A stretch of 64,000 nucleotides of DNA from Bifidobacterium colobi. Lineage in GTDB: Bacteria; Actinomycetota; Actinomycetes; Actinomycetales; Bifidobacteriaceae. Positions 51,589 to 60,021 of the stretch are shown here, piece by piece (positions within the stretch are counted from its first letter, which is position 1; every line of letters begins with the position of its first letter). Made by a program: the position numbers and the translations under genes. The notes beneath the pieces are model-generated. The model searched no databases. It saw only the letters and a program-made list of their open reading frames with translations, and was not told where the DNA came from. The stretch lies in contig NZ_JAFEJU010000002.1 of NCBI RefSeq assembly GCF_018555455.1, positions 496,001-560,000 on the forward strand, in the 5' to 3' direction.

Positions 51589-52772
51589 GCGAAGTCTCAA
51601 ACCGCAGCGTTGTTCTTCTCGGATCCACCGGATCCATTGGCACTCAAGGCCTCGACGTCATCAGCCGGCACCCGGAACGGTTCACCGTTACCGGTTTGGC
51701 TGCCGGTGGCGCGCATATCGCATTGCTTGCCCAGCAGGCCGCACAGTTCCATGTACCACAGGTCGCGGTATTCGATGCCTCCAAAGTCAAGGAGCTCACG
51801 GAGGCATTGGAAGCTGCTGGCGCCCGTGAAACCAAGGTGAGCGGCGGGCCGCAAGCGGTGATTGCCCTTGCCGGTTCCGGTGCTGATGTGGTACTGAACG
51901 GCATTACCGGTTCGATTGGCTTGGAACCGTCGATTGCCGCATTGCAGGCTGGCTCCCAGCTGGCATTGGCCAATAAGGAATCGGTGGTTGCCGGCGGCCA
52001 TCTGCTGTTCAGTTCGCAGGTGCGCGCCAATCAGATCAATCCGGTTGATTCCGAGCATTCCGCCATCTGGCAGTCCCTGCGCTCGGGCGTGCATGCCGAA
52101 GTCGCCAAGCTGATCGTTACTGCATCCGGCGGCCCGTTCCGCGGTTGGAAGCGCGCCGATATGGAACACATCACTCCAGAGCAGGCGCTGCATCATCCCA
52201 CGTGGAACATGGGTCCGGTGGTGACGATCAACTCCTCGACGCTGATGAATAAGGGTCTCGAGGTCATCGAGGCATCCCGCTTGTTCGATGTGCCTCCGGA
52301 ACGCATCGAAGTCACCGTTCATCCGCAATCTATCGTGCACTCCATGGTGGAATTCGTTGACGGTGCAACCATCAGCCAAGCCTCGCCGCCGGATATGCGT
52401 CTGCCCATCGCTTTGGGCCTTTCCGCCCCGGATCGCATGGATAACGTGGCGGCCGCCTGCGATTGGACCAAGGCGGCGACTTGGACGTTTGAACCATTGG
52501 ATAATGAGGCGTTCCCCGCCGTCCAGCTGGCTCGCCACTGCCTTGCCGCATCCGAGAAGCATACTGCCGTGTTGAATGCCGCCAACGAGCAGGCCGTGCA
52601 CGCCTTCCTGGAGCATCGTCTGCCGTACCTCGGCATTGTGGACACGGTCAAAGCAGTGCTGGATGAGATGGATGCCGAACTTCGCGGCAATCCTTTGTTC
52701 GCCAACGTGGAGGAAATGAGCCAACTGGAGCTTGAGGCACGCAAGCGCGCGGACGATTTGATAAGCAAGTAG
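51585..52772 (+). CDS. dxr: 1-deoxy-D-xylulose 5-phosphate reductoisomerase
   Basis: A 395-residue DXP reductoisomerase, the second step of the MEP isoprenoid pathway (DXP to MEP, NADPH-dependent). The NADPH motif is LLGSTGSIGTQGLDVI. NKESVVAGGHL, SEHSAIWQSL, TASGGPFRGW and EVTVHPQSIVHSMVEF are family signatures. GTG start overlaps the preceding stop (GTGA). A small gap of 52 bp separates it from ispG. Confidence 0.95.
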   Translation: MSEVSNRSVVLLGSTGSIGTQGLDVISRHPERFTVTGLAAGGAHIALLAQQAAQFHVPQVAVFDASKVKELTEALEAAGARETKVSGGPQAVIALAGSGADVVLNGITGSIGLEPSIAALQAGSQLALANKESVVAGGHLLFSSQVRANQINPVDSEHSAIWQSLRSGVHAEVAKLIVTASGGPFRGWKRADMEHITPEQALHHPTWNMGPVVTINSSTLMNKGLEVIEASRLFDVPPERIEVTVHPQSIVHSMVEFVDGATISQASPPDMRLPIALGLSAPDRMDNVAAACDWTKAATWTFEPLDNEAFPAVQLARHCLAASEKHTAVLNAANEQAVHAFLEHRLPYLGIVDTVKAVLDEMDAELRGNPLFANVEEMSQLELEARKRADDLISK

Positions 52773-52824
52773 CAGTTTCTTCTCGGCTTCCCTCATGCTG
52801 GAACTGTGAGGGAAGTCCAAGAAT

Positions 52825-54042
52825 ATGAAAGGCATTAGCTTGAATCCTGTAAACAAGCCGTTCCGTAAAACCGGCGATCCCATTGAACTCACCAGCGAAT
52901 CCCCGCTGCATCCGCGTCGCAAGTCGCGTCGCATCATGGTAGGACCGGTGCCGGTGGGCGGGGGAGCCCCCATCTCCGTGCAGTCCATGACCAATACGCT
53001 GACCGCCGATGTGCCGGCCACGCTGCAGCAGATCGCCGAGCTCACCGCTGCCGGCTGCGACATCGTACGCGTTGCCGTGCCAAGCCAGGATGATGCCGAC
53101 GCATTGCCGGAGATTTGCAGGAAATCCCCGATTCCGGTGATCGCGGACATTCACTTCCAGTCCAAGTACGTGTTCCAGGCCATCGACGCAGGTTGCGCCG
53201 CAGTGCGTGTGAACCCGGGCAATATTCGCAAATTCGACGAGGTCGGTCCCTCCATCTGCAAGGCGGCCACGGATGCCGGCATCTCACTGCGCATTGGCGT
53301 GAACGCCGGCTCGCTCGACAAGGAACTGTACGCCAAGTACGGCGGTCCGACTCCCGAGGCTCTGGTGGCTTCCGCACTGAAGGAAGCGCACATGTTCGAG
53401 GACGTCGGTTTCCATGATTTCAAAATCTCGGTCAAACATCATGATGTGATCACCATGGTGGAAACCTACCGACTGCTCGCCTCCAAGGGCGACTGGCCCC
53501 TGCATTTGGGCGTTACCGAAGCCGGTCCGGCATGGCAAGGCACCATCAAATCCTGTCTTGCATTCGGCGCACTGTTGGCTGAGGGCATTGGCGACACGAT
53601 TCGCGTGTCCCTTTCCGCCCCGCCGGTCGAAGAAGTCAAGGTGGGTTGCAAACTGTTGGAATACATGGGCTTGCGCCCGCGTAAGTTCGACATTATCTCC
53701 TGCCCGAGCTGCGGTCGCGCTCAGGTGGATGTGATTCAGCTGGCTTCCGCCGTGACCGAAGGCCTCAAAGATATCACGGCCCCGATTCGCGTGGCCGTGA
53801 TGGGCTGCATCGTCAACGGTCCGGGCGAGGCACGAGAAGCCGACCTCGGTGTGGCTTCCGGTAACGGTAAGGGACAGATCTTCATCAAAGGCAAGGTCAT
53901 CAAAACTGTGCCGGAAGATCAGATCGTCGACACCTTGCTCACCATCGCCAACGATATCGCTGCCCAAATGGAAGCGGACGGTAAGGTTCCGGCGAACGCC
54001 ACCGGTCCCGTCGTCGTCCCAATCCAGCATCCTGGCCACTGA
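52825..54042 (+). CDS. ispG: 4-hydroxy-3-methylbut-2-enyl diphosphate synthase
   Basis: A 405-residue IspG/GcpE, the sixth MEP step (MEcPP to HMBPP), an Fe-S enzyme. The 4Fe-4S cysteines are in SCPSCGRAQ and [11 protein letters not shown]. The N-terminal TIM barrel includes [33 protein letters not shown] and [12 protein letters not shown]. It is co-directional with dxr, so two MEP steps are grouped. A pathway for undecaprenyl phosphate also includes uppS at 56608. Confidence 0.95.
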   Translation: MKGISLNPVNKPFRKTGDPIELTSESPLHPRRKSRRIMVGPVPVGGGAPISVQSMTNTLTADVPATLQQIAELTAAGCDIVRVAVPSQDDADALPEICRKSPIPVIADIHFQSKYVFQAIDAGCAAVRVNPGNIRKFDEVGPSICKAATDAGISLRIGVNAGSLDKELYAKYGGPTPEALVASALKEAHMFEDVGFHDFKISVKHHDVITMVETYRLLASKGDWPLHLGVTEAGPAWQGTIKSCLAFGALLAEGIGDTIRVSLSAPPVEEVKVGCKLLEYMGLRPRKFDIISCPSCGRAQVDVIQLASAVTEGLKDITAPIRVAVMGCIVNGPGEAREADLGVASGNGKGQIFIKGKVIKTVPEDQIVDTLLTIANDIAAQMEADGKVPANATGPVVVPIQHPGH

Positions 54043-54055
54043 CCGTTGAGGGATT

Positions 54056-55867
54056 GTGCCGGAGCACTTTGCCGAGGAGCTGGATACAATAAGTCGCGTG
54101 TCGAATCAGGAACAGCAGCACACCAGTCAGCCGTGGACTCGTGGTCACCGGCTGATGGTGAGTCTGCCTATTTTCATCATGCTTATCGGCATCCTGGTAT
54201 CCATTTCCAACCTGACCACCGTACCGTGGAATATTGAGCCGACCGGGCAGTCGATGGCCACATTGGCCAGCAGCACCGACGTAACGTTCAGCAATCCAGA
54301 TGGCAAAACGCTGCCCACGCGGGGCACTTACGGCGTTACCAAGCGATACATCACCCTGAACATTGCCCGGGATGGCACCCTCAGCCAACAGCAAGGTGAA
54401 CGGGGAAAATCCAACGCCAACGGTGTGCAGGCGGTCAAAGTATTGATTCGTATGCCAAAGGGTGCCAGCGGTGCGCGGCCGGCCGTAGTGTTCATGCATG
54501 GAGCGGGATACGGCACCTGTGATAATTCTTTCGGCGACGTGGCCTCAGATCTCGCGTCTGCCGGATTCGTGACCGCGGTATTGGATAAGCCGGTATGGGA
54601 TACCACGGATATCAGCCGTGATTATCCGGCATCCGCCAAAGCATACGATCAGGTTGTCGCCTACCTGCGCAAGTTGAATACGGTGAACGCCAAACAGGTG
54701 GGCATTTACGCCACTTCCGAATCCACGTGGATTTCCTCCTACCTGCTGCGCGACGATCCGAAGATCGCATTCCAGATACTGCTGAGCCCTATGGTGTTTA
54801 CGCCGAGACAATCTCTTGGCTTCTTTGTGACGCAGGATTTCACGCTGGTCGGTGCCAATGATGGCTACCAATCCATTGTGCAGCGTCTGTTCAGTGCGGA
54901 TGCGTCGATTTTTGGATTGACGAATTTCGACATCCACACGTTGGTTCCGCAAGCTTACGCCGTGCCCACGTATGTGGCGTACGGATCCAAGGATGTGATG
55001 ACTGCTCAGGTGGAAGGCGTGCGCGCGATTTTGTATAACGCGCATCAGGCCGGCAACTGGAATGTGACCGTACGCAGCTACCCGGTAGCCAATCATGTGC
55101 TGCGCTTGGGCGACGAGGCGGAAGAAGGCACGCCGTTCGCAGACGCGTATGTGGATGATTTGATTGATTGGACAGTGGGCACTACCGCAGGACTCACCCA
55201 AACCAGCGAACGGGTAGCCGGTACCAATCTGTACCAGTCCATCGGATTGCCGTCGTCATTGAAGGCACGACGGGCGGGCACCGTCTATGGTGTGATCTTG
55301 CATGCCACCGTGGTATTACTGCTGCTGGCTTCCGCAGTGCTCGCCGTAGTGGCACTGATACGCAAGGGCATCGTGGATGCACGGTGGCGCAGATGGCGTC
55401 GTGAGGCTTTGCGGCAAGGCGAGCCAGTGCCGGCAAAACCGGTGGTGCTGGGATTCGCCCATGGATTTGGCAACGCGTTGCTCACGTTGACGCTTTCCAC
55501 GCTTGCTACATTGGCAATATTCTTCGCTGGCCTTGGCCAAGTGGTGATGGGTGTCGTCAAACTGGCGTGGGGCGGGGCTCCTACGGAAACGCCGGGTGTG
55601 ATGTACTGGAGCTGGCCGGTGATTCAAGTGGTGTCCATTGTGGTGGTGTGGGCATGGTCGCGCGTGTTCATGCGATTGATCGAAGTCGCATGGCATCGAG
55701 GGCTTATGCATATGCCGCCGCGCAAGGACGCGGTCAAAAACATCATCACTGGCCAGGAACCGGTGCTGGCTTCCACCCGATTTGGTCGTGTGCTGTTCTG
55801 GCTGGTCACGTTCACCATGCTCTATATACTGTTGTTCTTCGCATTTTGGGGATTGTTTATTTACTGA
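54056..55867 (+). CDS. membrane-anchored alpha/beta-hydrolase
   Basis: 603 residues from a GTG at 54056; a GTG at 54098 is an alternative. An N-terminal helix (LMVSLPIFIMLIGILVSISNL) leads to an extracellular alpha/beta-hydrolase domain (VRAP-type oxyanion segment VVFMHGAGYGTC, nucleophile region IYATSESTWIS, NVTVRSYPVANHVLRLGDEAEEG near the His). Four C-terminal helices follow. The nucleophile motif TSES is unusual for GxSxG. It lies 13 bp after ispG and 24 bp before recO. Substrate unknown; it may act on lipid or cell-wall precursors. Confidence 0.72.
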   Translation: MPEHFAEELDTISRVSNQEQQHTSQPWTRGHRLMVSLPIFIMLIGILVSISNLTTVPWNIEPTGQSMATLASSTDVTFSNPDGKTLPTRGTYGVTKRYITLNIARDGTLSQQQGERGKSNANGVQAVKVLIRMPKGASGARPAVVFMHGAGYGTCDNSFGDVASDLASAGFVTAVLDKPVWDTTDISRDYPASAKAYDQVVAYLRKLNTVNAKQVGIYATSESTWISSYLLRDDPKIAFQILLSPMVFTPRQSLGFFVTQDFTLVGANDGYQSIVQRLFSADASIFGLTNFDIHTLVPQAYAVPTYVAYGSKDVMTAQVEGVRAILYNAHQAGNWNVTVRSYPVANHVLRLGDEAEEGTPFADAYVDDLIDWTVGTTAGLTQTSERVAGTNLYQSIGLPSSLKARRAGTVYGVILHATVVLLLLASAVLAVVALIRKGIVDARWRRWRREALRQGEPVPAKPVVLGFAHGFGNALLTLTLSTLATLAIFFAGLGQVVMGVVKLAWGGAPTETPGVMYWSWPVIQVVSIVVVWAWSRVFMRLIEVAWHRGLMHMPPRKDAVKNIITGQEPVLASTRFGRVLFWLVTFTMLYILLFFAFWGLFIY

Positions 55868-55891
55868 AGGGCGGAAAGGAGATAGAGCACG

Positions 55892-56611
55892 ATGGGACTG
55901 TACCGGGATGAAGGCGTGGTGTTGCGCACTGCCAAACTCGGTGAAGCCGATCGCATCATCACCATCCTGACCCGTGGCCACGGCAAGATTCGGGCAGTGG
56001 CCAAAGGTGTGCGGCGCACTAAATCACGTTTTGGCGCGCGCTTGGAACCGTTCATGCGCGTCGACCTGCTCATTGCCGAAGGCCGCACCTTGGATACCGT
56101 ATCTCAAGCAGAATCAGTGGCCGCATATGGAGCGTCGATAGCCGCCGATTATGAGGCTTATGAGGCGGCGAATATCATCGTGGAAACCATCGATAAGCTT
56201 GCCAGCAGCGAGCATGAGTGTGTGCCGGCGCAATACCGGCTGCTGATCGGCGCATTGAATGCACTGGCCAAACATGCGCATACGCCGCGCGCCATCAGCG
56301 GCTCCTATGTGATGCGCGCGATGGCTTTGGCCGGCTGGACGCCCAGACTTGCTGCATGCGTGGTATGTGGTAAAACCGAGTGTGCCTATCTTTCGGTGGC
56401 ATCCGGTGGCGTGATGTGTGAGGCGGATCATACTTCGGATGCACGTCGTATTTCGCCTCAGGCTGCTCGGCAGTTGCAGGCGCTTATCCAAGGCGATTGG
56501 ACGGTGCTGGATGCCGCTCCTTTGCAGCGTGTCACCGAAGAGTTGGTTGAAGATTGGGCGGAGTATTACTTGGAACGGCCGATTCGTTCGCTGCGCTTGA
56601 TAGATTCATGA
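55892..56611 (+). CDS. recO: DNA repair protein RecO
   Basis: A 239-residue RecO: N-terminal OB fold (YRDEGVVLRTAKLGEADRIITILTRGHGKIRAVAKGVRR) and helical domain with a zinc-type motif CVVCGKTECAYLSVASGGVMC. It loads RecA on SSB-coated DNA with RecR in the RecFOR pathway. GGAAAGGAGATAGAGC precedes the start. Its stop overlaps the uppS start (ATGA). Confidence 0.94.
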   Translation: MGLYRDEGVVLRTAKLGEADRIITILTRGHGKIRAVAKGVRRTKSRFGARLEPFMRVDLLIAEGRTLDTVSQAESVAAYGASIAADYEAYEAANIIVETIDKLASSEHECVPAQYRLLIGALNALAKHAHTPRAISGSYVMRAMALAGWTPRLAACVVCGKTECAYLSVASGGVMCEADHTSDARRISPQAARQLQALIQGDWTVLDAAPLQRVTEELVEDWAEYYLERPIRSLRLIDS

Positions 56612-57405
56612 GTATGGCTTTTGAGAACGTTGATTACACGTCGTTGGACATTCCCGCTGCACCGTTCAGCGATCCGTCCCGTATTCCTGATTTTCCGAAG
56701 AACAAAGTGCCTCGCCATGTGGGCGTGATCATGGACGGCAATGGTCGTTGGGCCAAGCAGCGCGGCATGATTCGCACCAACGGCCATCAGGCCGCTGAAC
56801 CGGTAGTATTCGACACGATCGCCGGTGCCATCGAAGCCGGCGTGCGGTATTTGAGCCTGTATACGTTCTCCACTGAGAATTGGAAGCGTTCGCCTCAGGA
56901 GGTGCGTTTCCTGATGGGCTTCTCCCGCGAAATCATCCACCGCCGTGTGGCGCAGATGGACGAGTGGGGCGTGCGCGTGCGCTGGTCCGGACGCCGCCCG
57001 AAGCTGTGGAAGTCCGTGATCGATGAGCTTGAAGCGGCAATGGAACGTACGAAGAATAACAAGGTCATCGATGTGGTATTCTGCATCAACTATGGTGGCC
57101 GTGCGGAAATCGCCGACGCCTGTGCCGCTATCGCCCGTGAGGTGCGCGACGGCAAGATTTCCGGTGATCGTGTGACCGAGAAGATGATTGCCGATCACCT
57201 GTACAATCCGGATATTCCCGATTGCGATCTGGTGATTCGTACCTCCGGCGAGCAGCGTACGTCGAACTTCCTGCCGTGGGAAGCCGCATACGCCGAATTG
57301 GACTTCGTGCCGGAACTCTTCCCTGACTGTGGCCGTGAAGTCCTCTGGCGCGCCATCGACGACTACATTCATCGTGATCGGCGTTTTGGCGGCGTGAAAA
57401 AGTGA
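56608..57405 (+). CDS. uppS: undecaprenyl diphosphate synthase (cis-prenyltransferase)
   Basis: About 265 residues. The catalytic Asp is in VIMDGNGRWAKQRGM; further motifs are YLSLYTFSTENWKRS, FCINYGGRAEI and DLVIRTSGEQRTSNFLPWEAAYAEL. It makes the C55 (or similar) lipid carrier for cell-wall synthesis from FPP and IPP. Start overlaps recO; the upstream in-frame ATG at 56554 was rejected because it lies inside recO. Confidence 0.93.
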   Translation: MSMAFENVDYTSLDIPAAPFSDPSRIPDFPKNKVPRHVGVIMDGNGRWAKQRGMIRTNGHQAAEPVVFDTIAGAIEAGVRYLSLYTFSTENWKRSPQEVRFLMGFSREIIHRRVAQMDEWGVRVRWSGRRPKLWKSVIDELEAAMERTKNNKVIDVVFCINYGGRAEIADACAAIAREVRDGKISGDRVTEKMIADHLYNPDIPDCDLVIRTSGEQRTSNFLPWEAAYAELDFVPELFPDCGREVLWRAIDDYIHRDRRFGGVKK

Positions 57406-57409
57406 ACAA

Positions 57410-57434
57410 GTGAACAGTCCAGTGGACTGTTCAC
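57410..57434. terminator. hairpin after uppS
   Basis: Arms GTGAACAGTCC / GGACTGTTCAC with loop AGT: perfect 11-bp stem, followed by TCACGTCG, so without a T-run. Confidence 0.5.
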
Positions 57435-57530
57435 TCACGTCGCCGAGCTGGGTGCGGTAGCGCCCAGTGAGGTAATGATGAGTCTGCCGGAGGCAGTCCA
57501 AAATTGCTGGGTGCGTGAAAAAGTGAATTG

Positions 57531-57551
57531 GCTCCCCTCGTTGAGGGGAGC
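57531..57551 (-). terminator. terminator of the ThiY-type transport genes
   Basis: Stem GCTCCCCTC / GAGGGGAGC with a three-base loop. Read on the minus strand it is followed by CAATTCACTTTTT. Confidence 0.6.
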
Positions 57552-57554
57552 TGC

Positions 57555-58331
57555 TTATTGATCCAAATCTTCATCCTTGCCGTTGCCGAGAGCAATCCAT
57601 TCAATGAGGGAGATGAGTCCCAGAAGGATTGCGGTTTCTGCAATAACAACCACAGTCGCCGAGAAAATCAGTGGTGTGCGGAATGAGTTGAAGGCGGCTT
57701 GCAGCCAAATGCCCAAGCCATTCATCGCACCCAGATATTCGGCGGTCGCAGCAGTGCCGAAAATATAGGCGGCGGCAATGCGCACGCCACCGAAAATCTG
57801 ACGTGCCGCCACACGGAGCTTAACATGCAGCAGTGTCCATGTGCGCGTGGCGCCACAGGTCAATGCCACATCCTCATAGAATCCCGGTACGGCGGTCAGA
57901 CCGCGCGCAGTTTGCACGGCAATGGGGAATACCGCGAATACCGCCACGATCACGATTTTGCCCAATGGTTCAAAGCCGAACCAGATCATGAACAGAGGCG
58001 CCACAGTGATCAGCGGTATGGTTTGTGCCGCAGCCAACAGTGGATAGAACGCGCGGTACATGGTTTTCGAAATATACAATCCAATGCCAATGAGGATTCC
58101 CAAGACAATCGCGATGGAAAAACCAACAACACCCTCATAGGTGGTGATTGCCGCAGCAGTCATCAAATCAGGCCAGGTATCAATCATCGAGGCCACGATT
58201 TGCGTGGGGGAGGCGAGCACGCGCTCGGAAATATGCCCCGCTTGAACAGCGACTTCCCAGATTGCCAGTAATCCGCCGATGGTGATTGCCGGCGGCGCAA
58301 TCCTGGCGAGCCAAGATTTCAGTTGCTTCAT
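57555..58331 (-). CDS. ABC transporter permease, ThiX/SsuC-like
   Basis: A 258-residue NitT/TauT-type permease with six helices. The EAA loop reads CGATRTWTLLHVKLRVAARQIFGGVRIAA. It lies after the ThiY-like binding protein in the same direction, separated by a hairpin. No ATPase gene is adjacent, so an ATPase encoded elsewhere is required. The substrate is probably a thiamine pyrimidine precursor by association. Confidence 0.83.
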   Translation of the reverse strand: MKQLKSWLARIAPPAITIGGLLAIWEVAVQAGHISERVLASPTQIVASMIDTWPDLMTAAAITTYEGVVGFSIAIVLGILIGIGLYISKTMYRAFYPLLAAAQTIPLITVAPLFMIWFGFEPLGKIVIVAVFAVFPIAVQTARGLTAVPGFYEDVALTCGATRTWTLLHVKLRVAARQIFGGVRIAAAYIFGTAATAEYLGAMNGLGIWLQAAFNSFRTPLIFSATVVVIAETAILLGLISLIEWIALGNGKDEDLDQ

Positions 58332-58362
58332 AAGAATGACTTCTCTAGTGCTGTAGAACTCA

Positions 58363-58390
58363 AACGGCTCCCCGATAGGAGGGAGCCGTT
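58363..58390 (-). terminator. hairpin between ThiY-like gene and permease
   Basis: Arms AACGGCTCCC / GGGAGCCGTT with an eight-base loop, probably an attenuator. The adjacent 58400-58455 stretch contains GAGGGGAGCC and TGAGGGAGCTGC repeat fragments similar to those at 42085-42230. Confidence 0.5.
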
Positions 58391-58460
58391 ATATCCTCAT
58401 GGCTTCCTCTCACGAGGGGAGCCGGCTCACGAAGTGAGACTGAGGGAGCTGCAACGAGGT

Positions 58461-59519
58461 TCAGGCCACGTAATCGTTGGTAGCGAGTTCCTTGGCCTGC
58501 GGGGCCTCGGCCGGGTTCTTGCCGTCCTTGTCCTTGTAGGTGCCGGCCTTGTACTGGAAGTCCAGATACGGCTGGGCATCATCGAAGTTCACGGTACCGG
58601 GCAGGTTCTTGGCGCCATCAGTGGTCCAGTAGCCGTTCTTGGCGATTTCCTCCATGGAGGTGCGGGTCAGCTTGGAATCAAGCTGGGCTTCCTTGGCCTG
58701 AGCCACGAGAATGTCGGCGGCCTTATCCGGGTTGGCCAGGGCATAGTCGTAGCCCTTCTTGGTGGCGGAGATGAACTTCTTCAGTGCATCCGCGTTCTTG
58801 GAATCCTTCAGCCAGGAATCGTTCACGGCGAAGCCGAGCTGATCCGGGTTGCCCGGAACACCCCAGTCGGAAGCCACGAAGCAGTTCAGGGCCGGGCCGT
58901 TGAGCTCGCTTTCCACGCCTTCCCAAGTCACGTAGAAGCCGCCGAAATCACCCTTGCCGGAAGTCAAGGTTTCGAACGTGTTGGTGCCGGCGGTAGCGGT
59001 CTTGATTTCACCGGTGCCGCCAGCGTACTTGATCATCTGCTGCACCACGGCGGTCTGCTCGGCGGAACCGAAGCTCACGAAGGTCTTACCGGAAAGATCC
59101 TTCGGAGTCTTGATATCGGTGCGGGAAGCCAATGCGCACCAACGGGCAACCGGCTTCTGAGTCAGGTCGAAGACGAACTTCAGCTTGGCGCCCTGGGAGT
59201 TGAAAGCGGCCACGTTGCTCAACGTGGTGAAACCAACGTTGGCCACGCCGTTCTCGACGCTGGTTTCCGCGCCGGCCTGAGCGGTCGGCAGGATCTTCAC
59301 GTTGACGCCGGCATCCTTGTAATAGCCGAGCTTTTGCGCCACGTAGAGGCCGATATGGTTGGTGTTCGGCGTCCAATCCAGCATGAAGGAGACAGTCGGA
59401 GTGCTGGAATTGCTGGAATCAGCGGAATTGGTGCTGCCGCATGCAGCCATGGTCAGGGACAGGGCAAGCGCTCCAGCGGCGGCCGCGAACGTGGTCAGAC
59501 CCTTCTTGATAGTCATCAT
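58461..59519 (-). CDS. thiY: ThiY-like substrate-binding lipoprotein (pyrimidine precursor uptake)
   Basis: About 352 residues. Signal peptide with lipobox TMAACGS; then an NMT1/THI5-like domain with the signature VSFMLDWTPNTNHIGLYVAQ, GAETSVENGVANVGFT and DLSGKTFVSFGSAEQTA. Proteins with this LDWTPNTNH motif bind formylaminopyrimidine or HMP for thiamine synthesis. The start was taken at the ATG after AAAGAGAAG; 59531 (GTG) is an alternative. I looked for a TPP riboswitch upstream and found no convincing one. The permease gene follows. Confidence 0.82.
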   Translation of the reverse strand: MMTIKKGLTTFAAAAGALALSLTMAACGSTNSADSSNSSTPTVSFMLDWTPNTNHIGLYVAQKLGYYKDAGVNVKILPTAQAGAETSVENGVANVGFTTLSNVAAFNSQGAKLKFVFDLTQKPVARWCALASRTDIKTPKDLSGKTFVSFGSAEQTAVVQQMIKYAGGTGEIKTATAGTNTFETLTSGKGDFGGFYVTWEGVESELNGPALNCFVASDWGVPGNPDQLGFAVNDSWLKDSKNADALKKFISATKKGYDYALANPDKAADILVAQAKEAQLDSKLTRTSMEEIAKNGYWTTDGAKNLPGTVNFDDAQPYLDFQYKAGTYKDKDGKNPAEAPQAKELATNDYVA

Positions 59520-60021
59520 CTTCTCTTTCACCTTGCTTTCTGCGCATAATGCGCTTGCGGCCTGATGCTCATGCGCGGGAAGGTGAGGAGCCCGCGCGAA
59601 ACATCAAACCATACACCCGAATAACTCATATGCTGATGGAAGCATTGAGCGGGTGATTTTCAACTGATGTGGGCACGGCTGCTGCCACCAACCGCGCGAA
59701 CGGCTCCAGTATAGCCGCATGCGTGGAAGCCAGTTTGTGTGGGACAGTTGGTGGATGATTGGTGCGGCATCTACTCGATTGGCTCGTGATTCTGCTCCGT
59801 TGGGCTGCTGTCAGTGGGATAAGTTAGAGGCAGACTATTGGAAATGCTTCACTGAGAGGCTGTCAGTGAAGCAAAACCACGGGTTTACCGTGGAAGTGCC
59901 CCGTTGAACAGTTCTCAGCGAGGAAAAAACGAGAGTTGATATGGGAAATGCCCCACTGACGGGCTGTCAGCGGGGCATTTCTGAGTGTAGGCCGTGGTTT
60001 TGCCTTGCCTTGGTGAGGTGG
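59520..60021. other. 502-bp intergenic region with hairpin repeats
   Basis: No gene was accepted. The part nearest thiY (59532-59720) should hold its promoter. Between 59795 and 59980 lie several related dyads sharing CTGTCAG(T/C)G. They are described separately. Confidence 0.5.
59795..59979. repeat. family of CTGTCAGYG hairpins
   Basis: Related units: CCGTTGGGCTGCTGTCAGTGGG (59797-59818); TGCTTCACTGAGAGGC then TGTCAGTGAAGCA (59847-59874); GTGCCCCGTTGAACAGTTCT with CAGCGAGG (about 59895-59922); and AATGCCCCACTGACGGGC then TGTCAGCGGGGCATT (59947-59979). The last is a near-perfect stem and can serve as terminator for the GH32 gene on the minus strand. Confidence 0.6.

Noticed and set aside
59532-59720. 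TPP riboswitch upstream of the ThiY-like gene
   Set aside because: No CUGAGA/ACCUGA-type conserved boxes were found in the leader on the minus strand.
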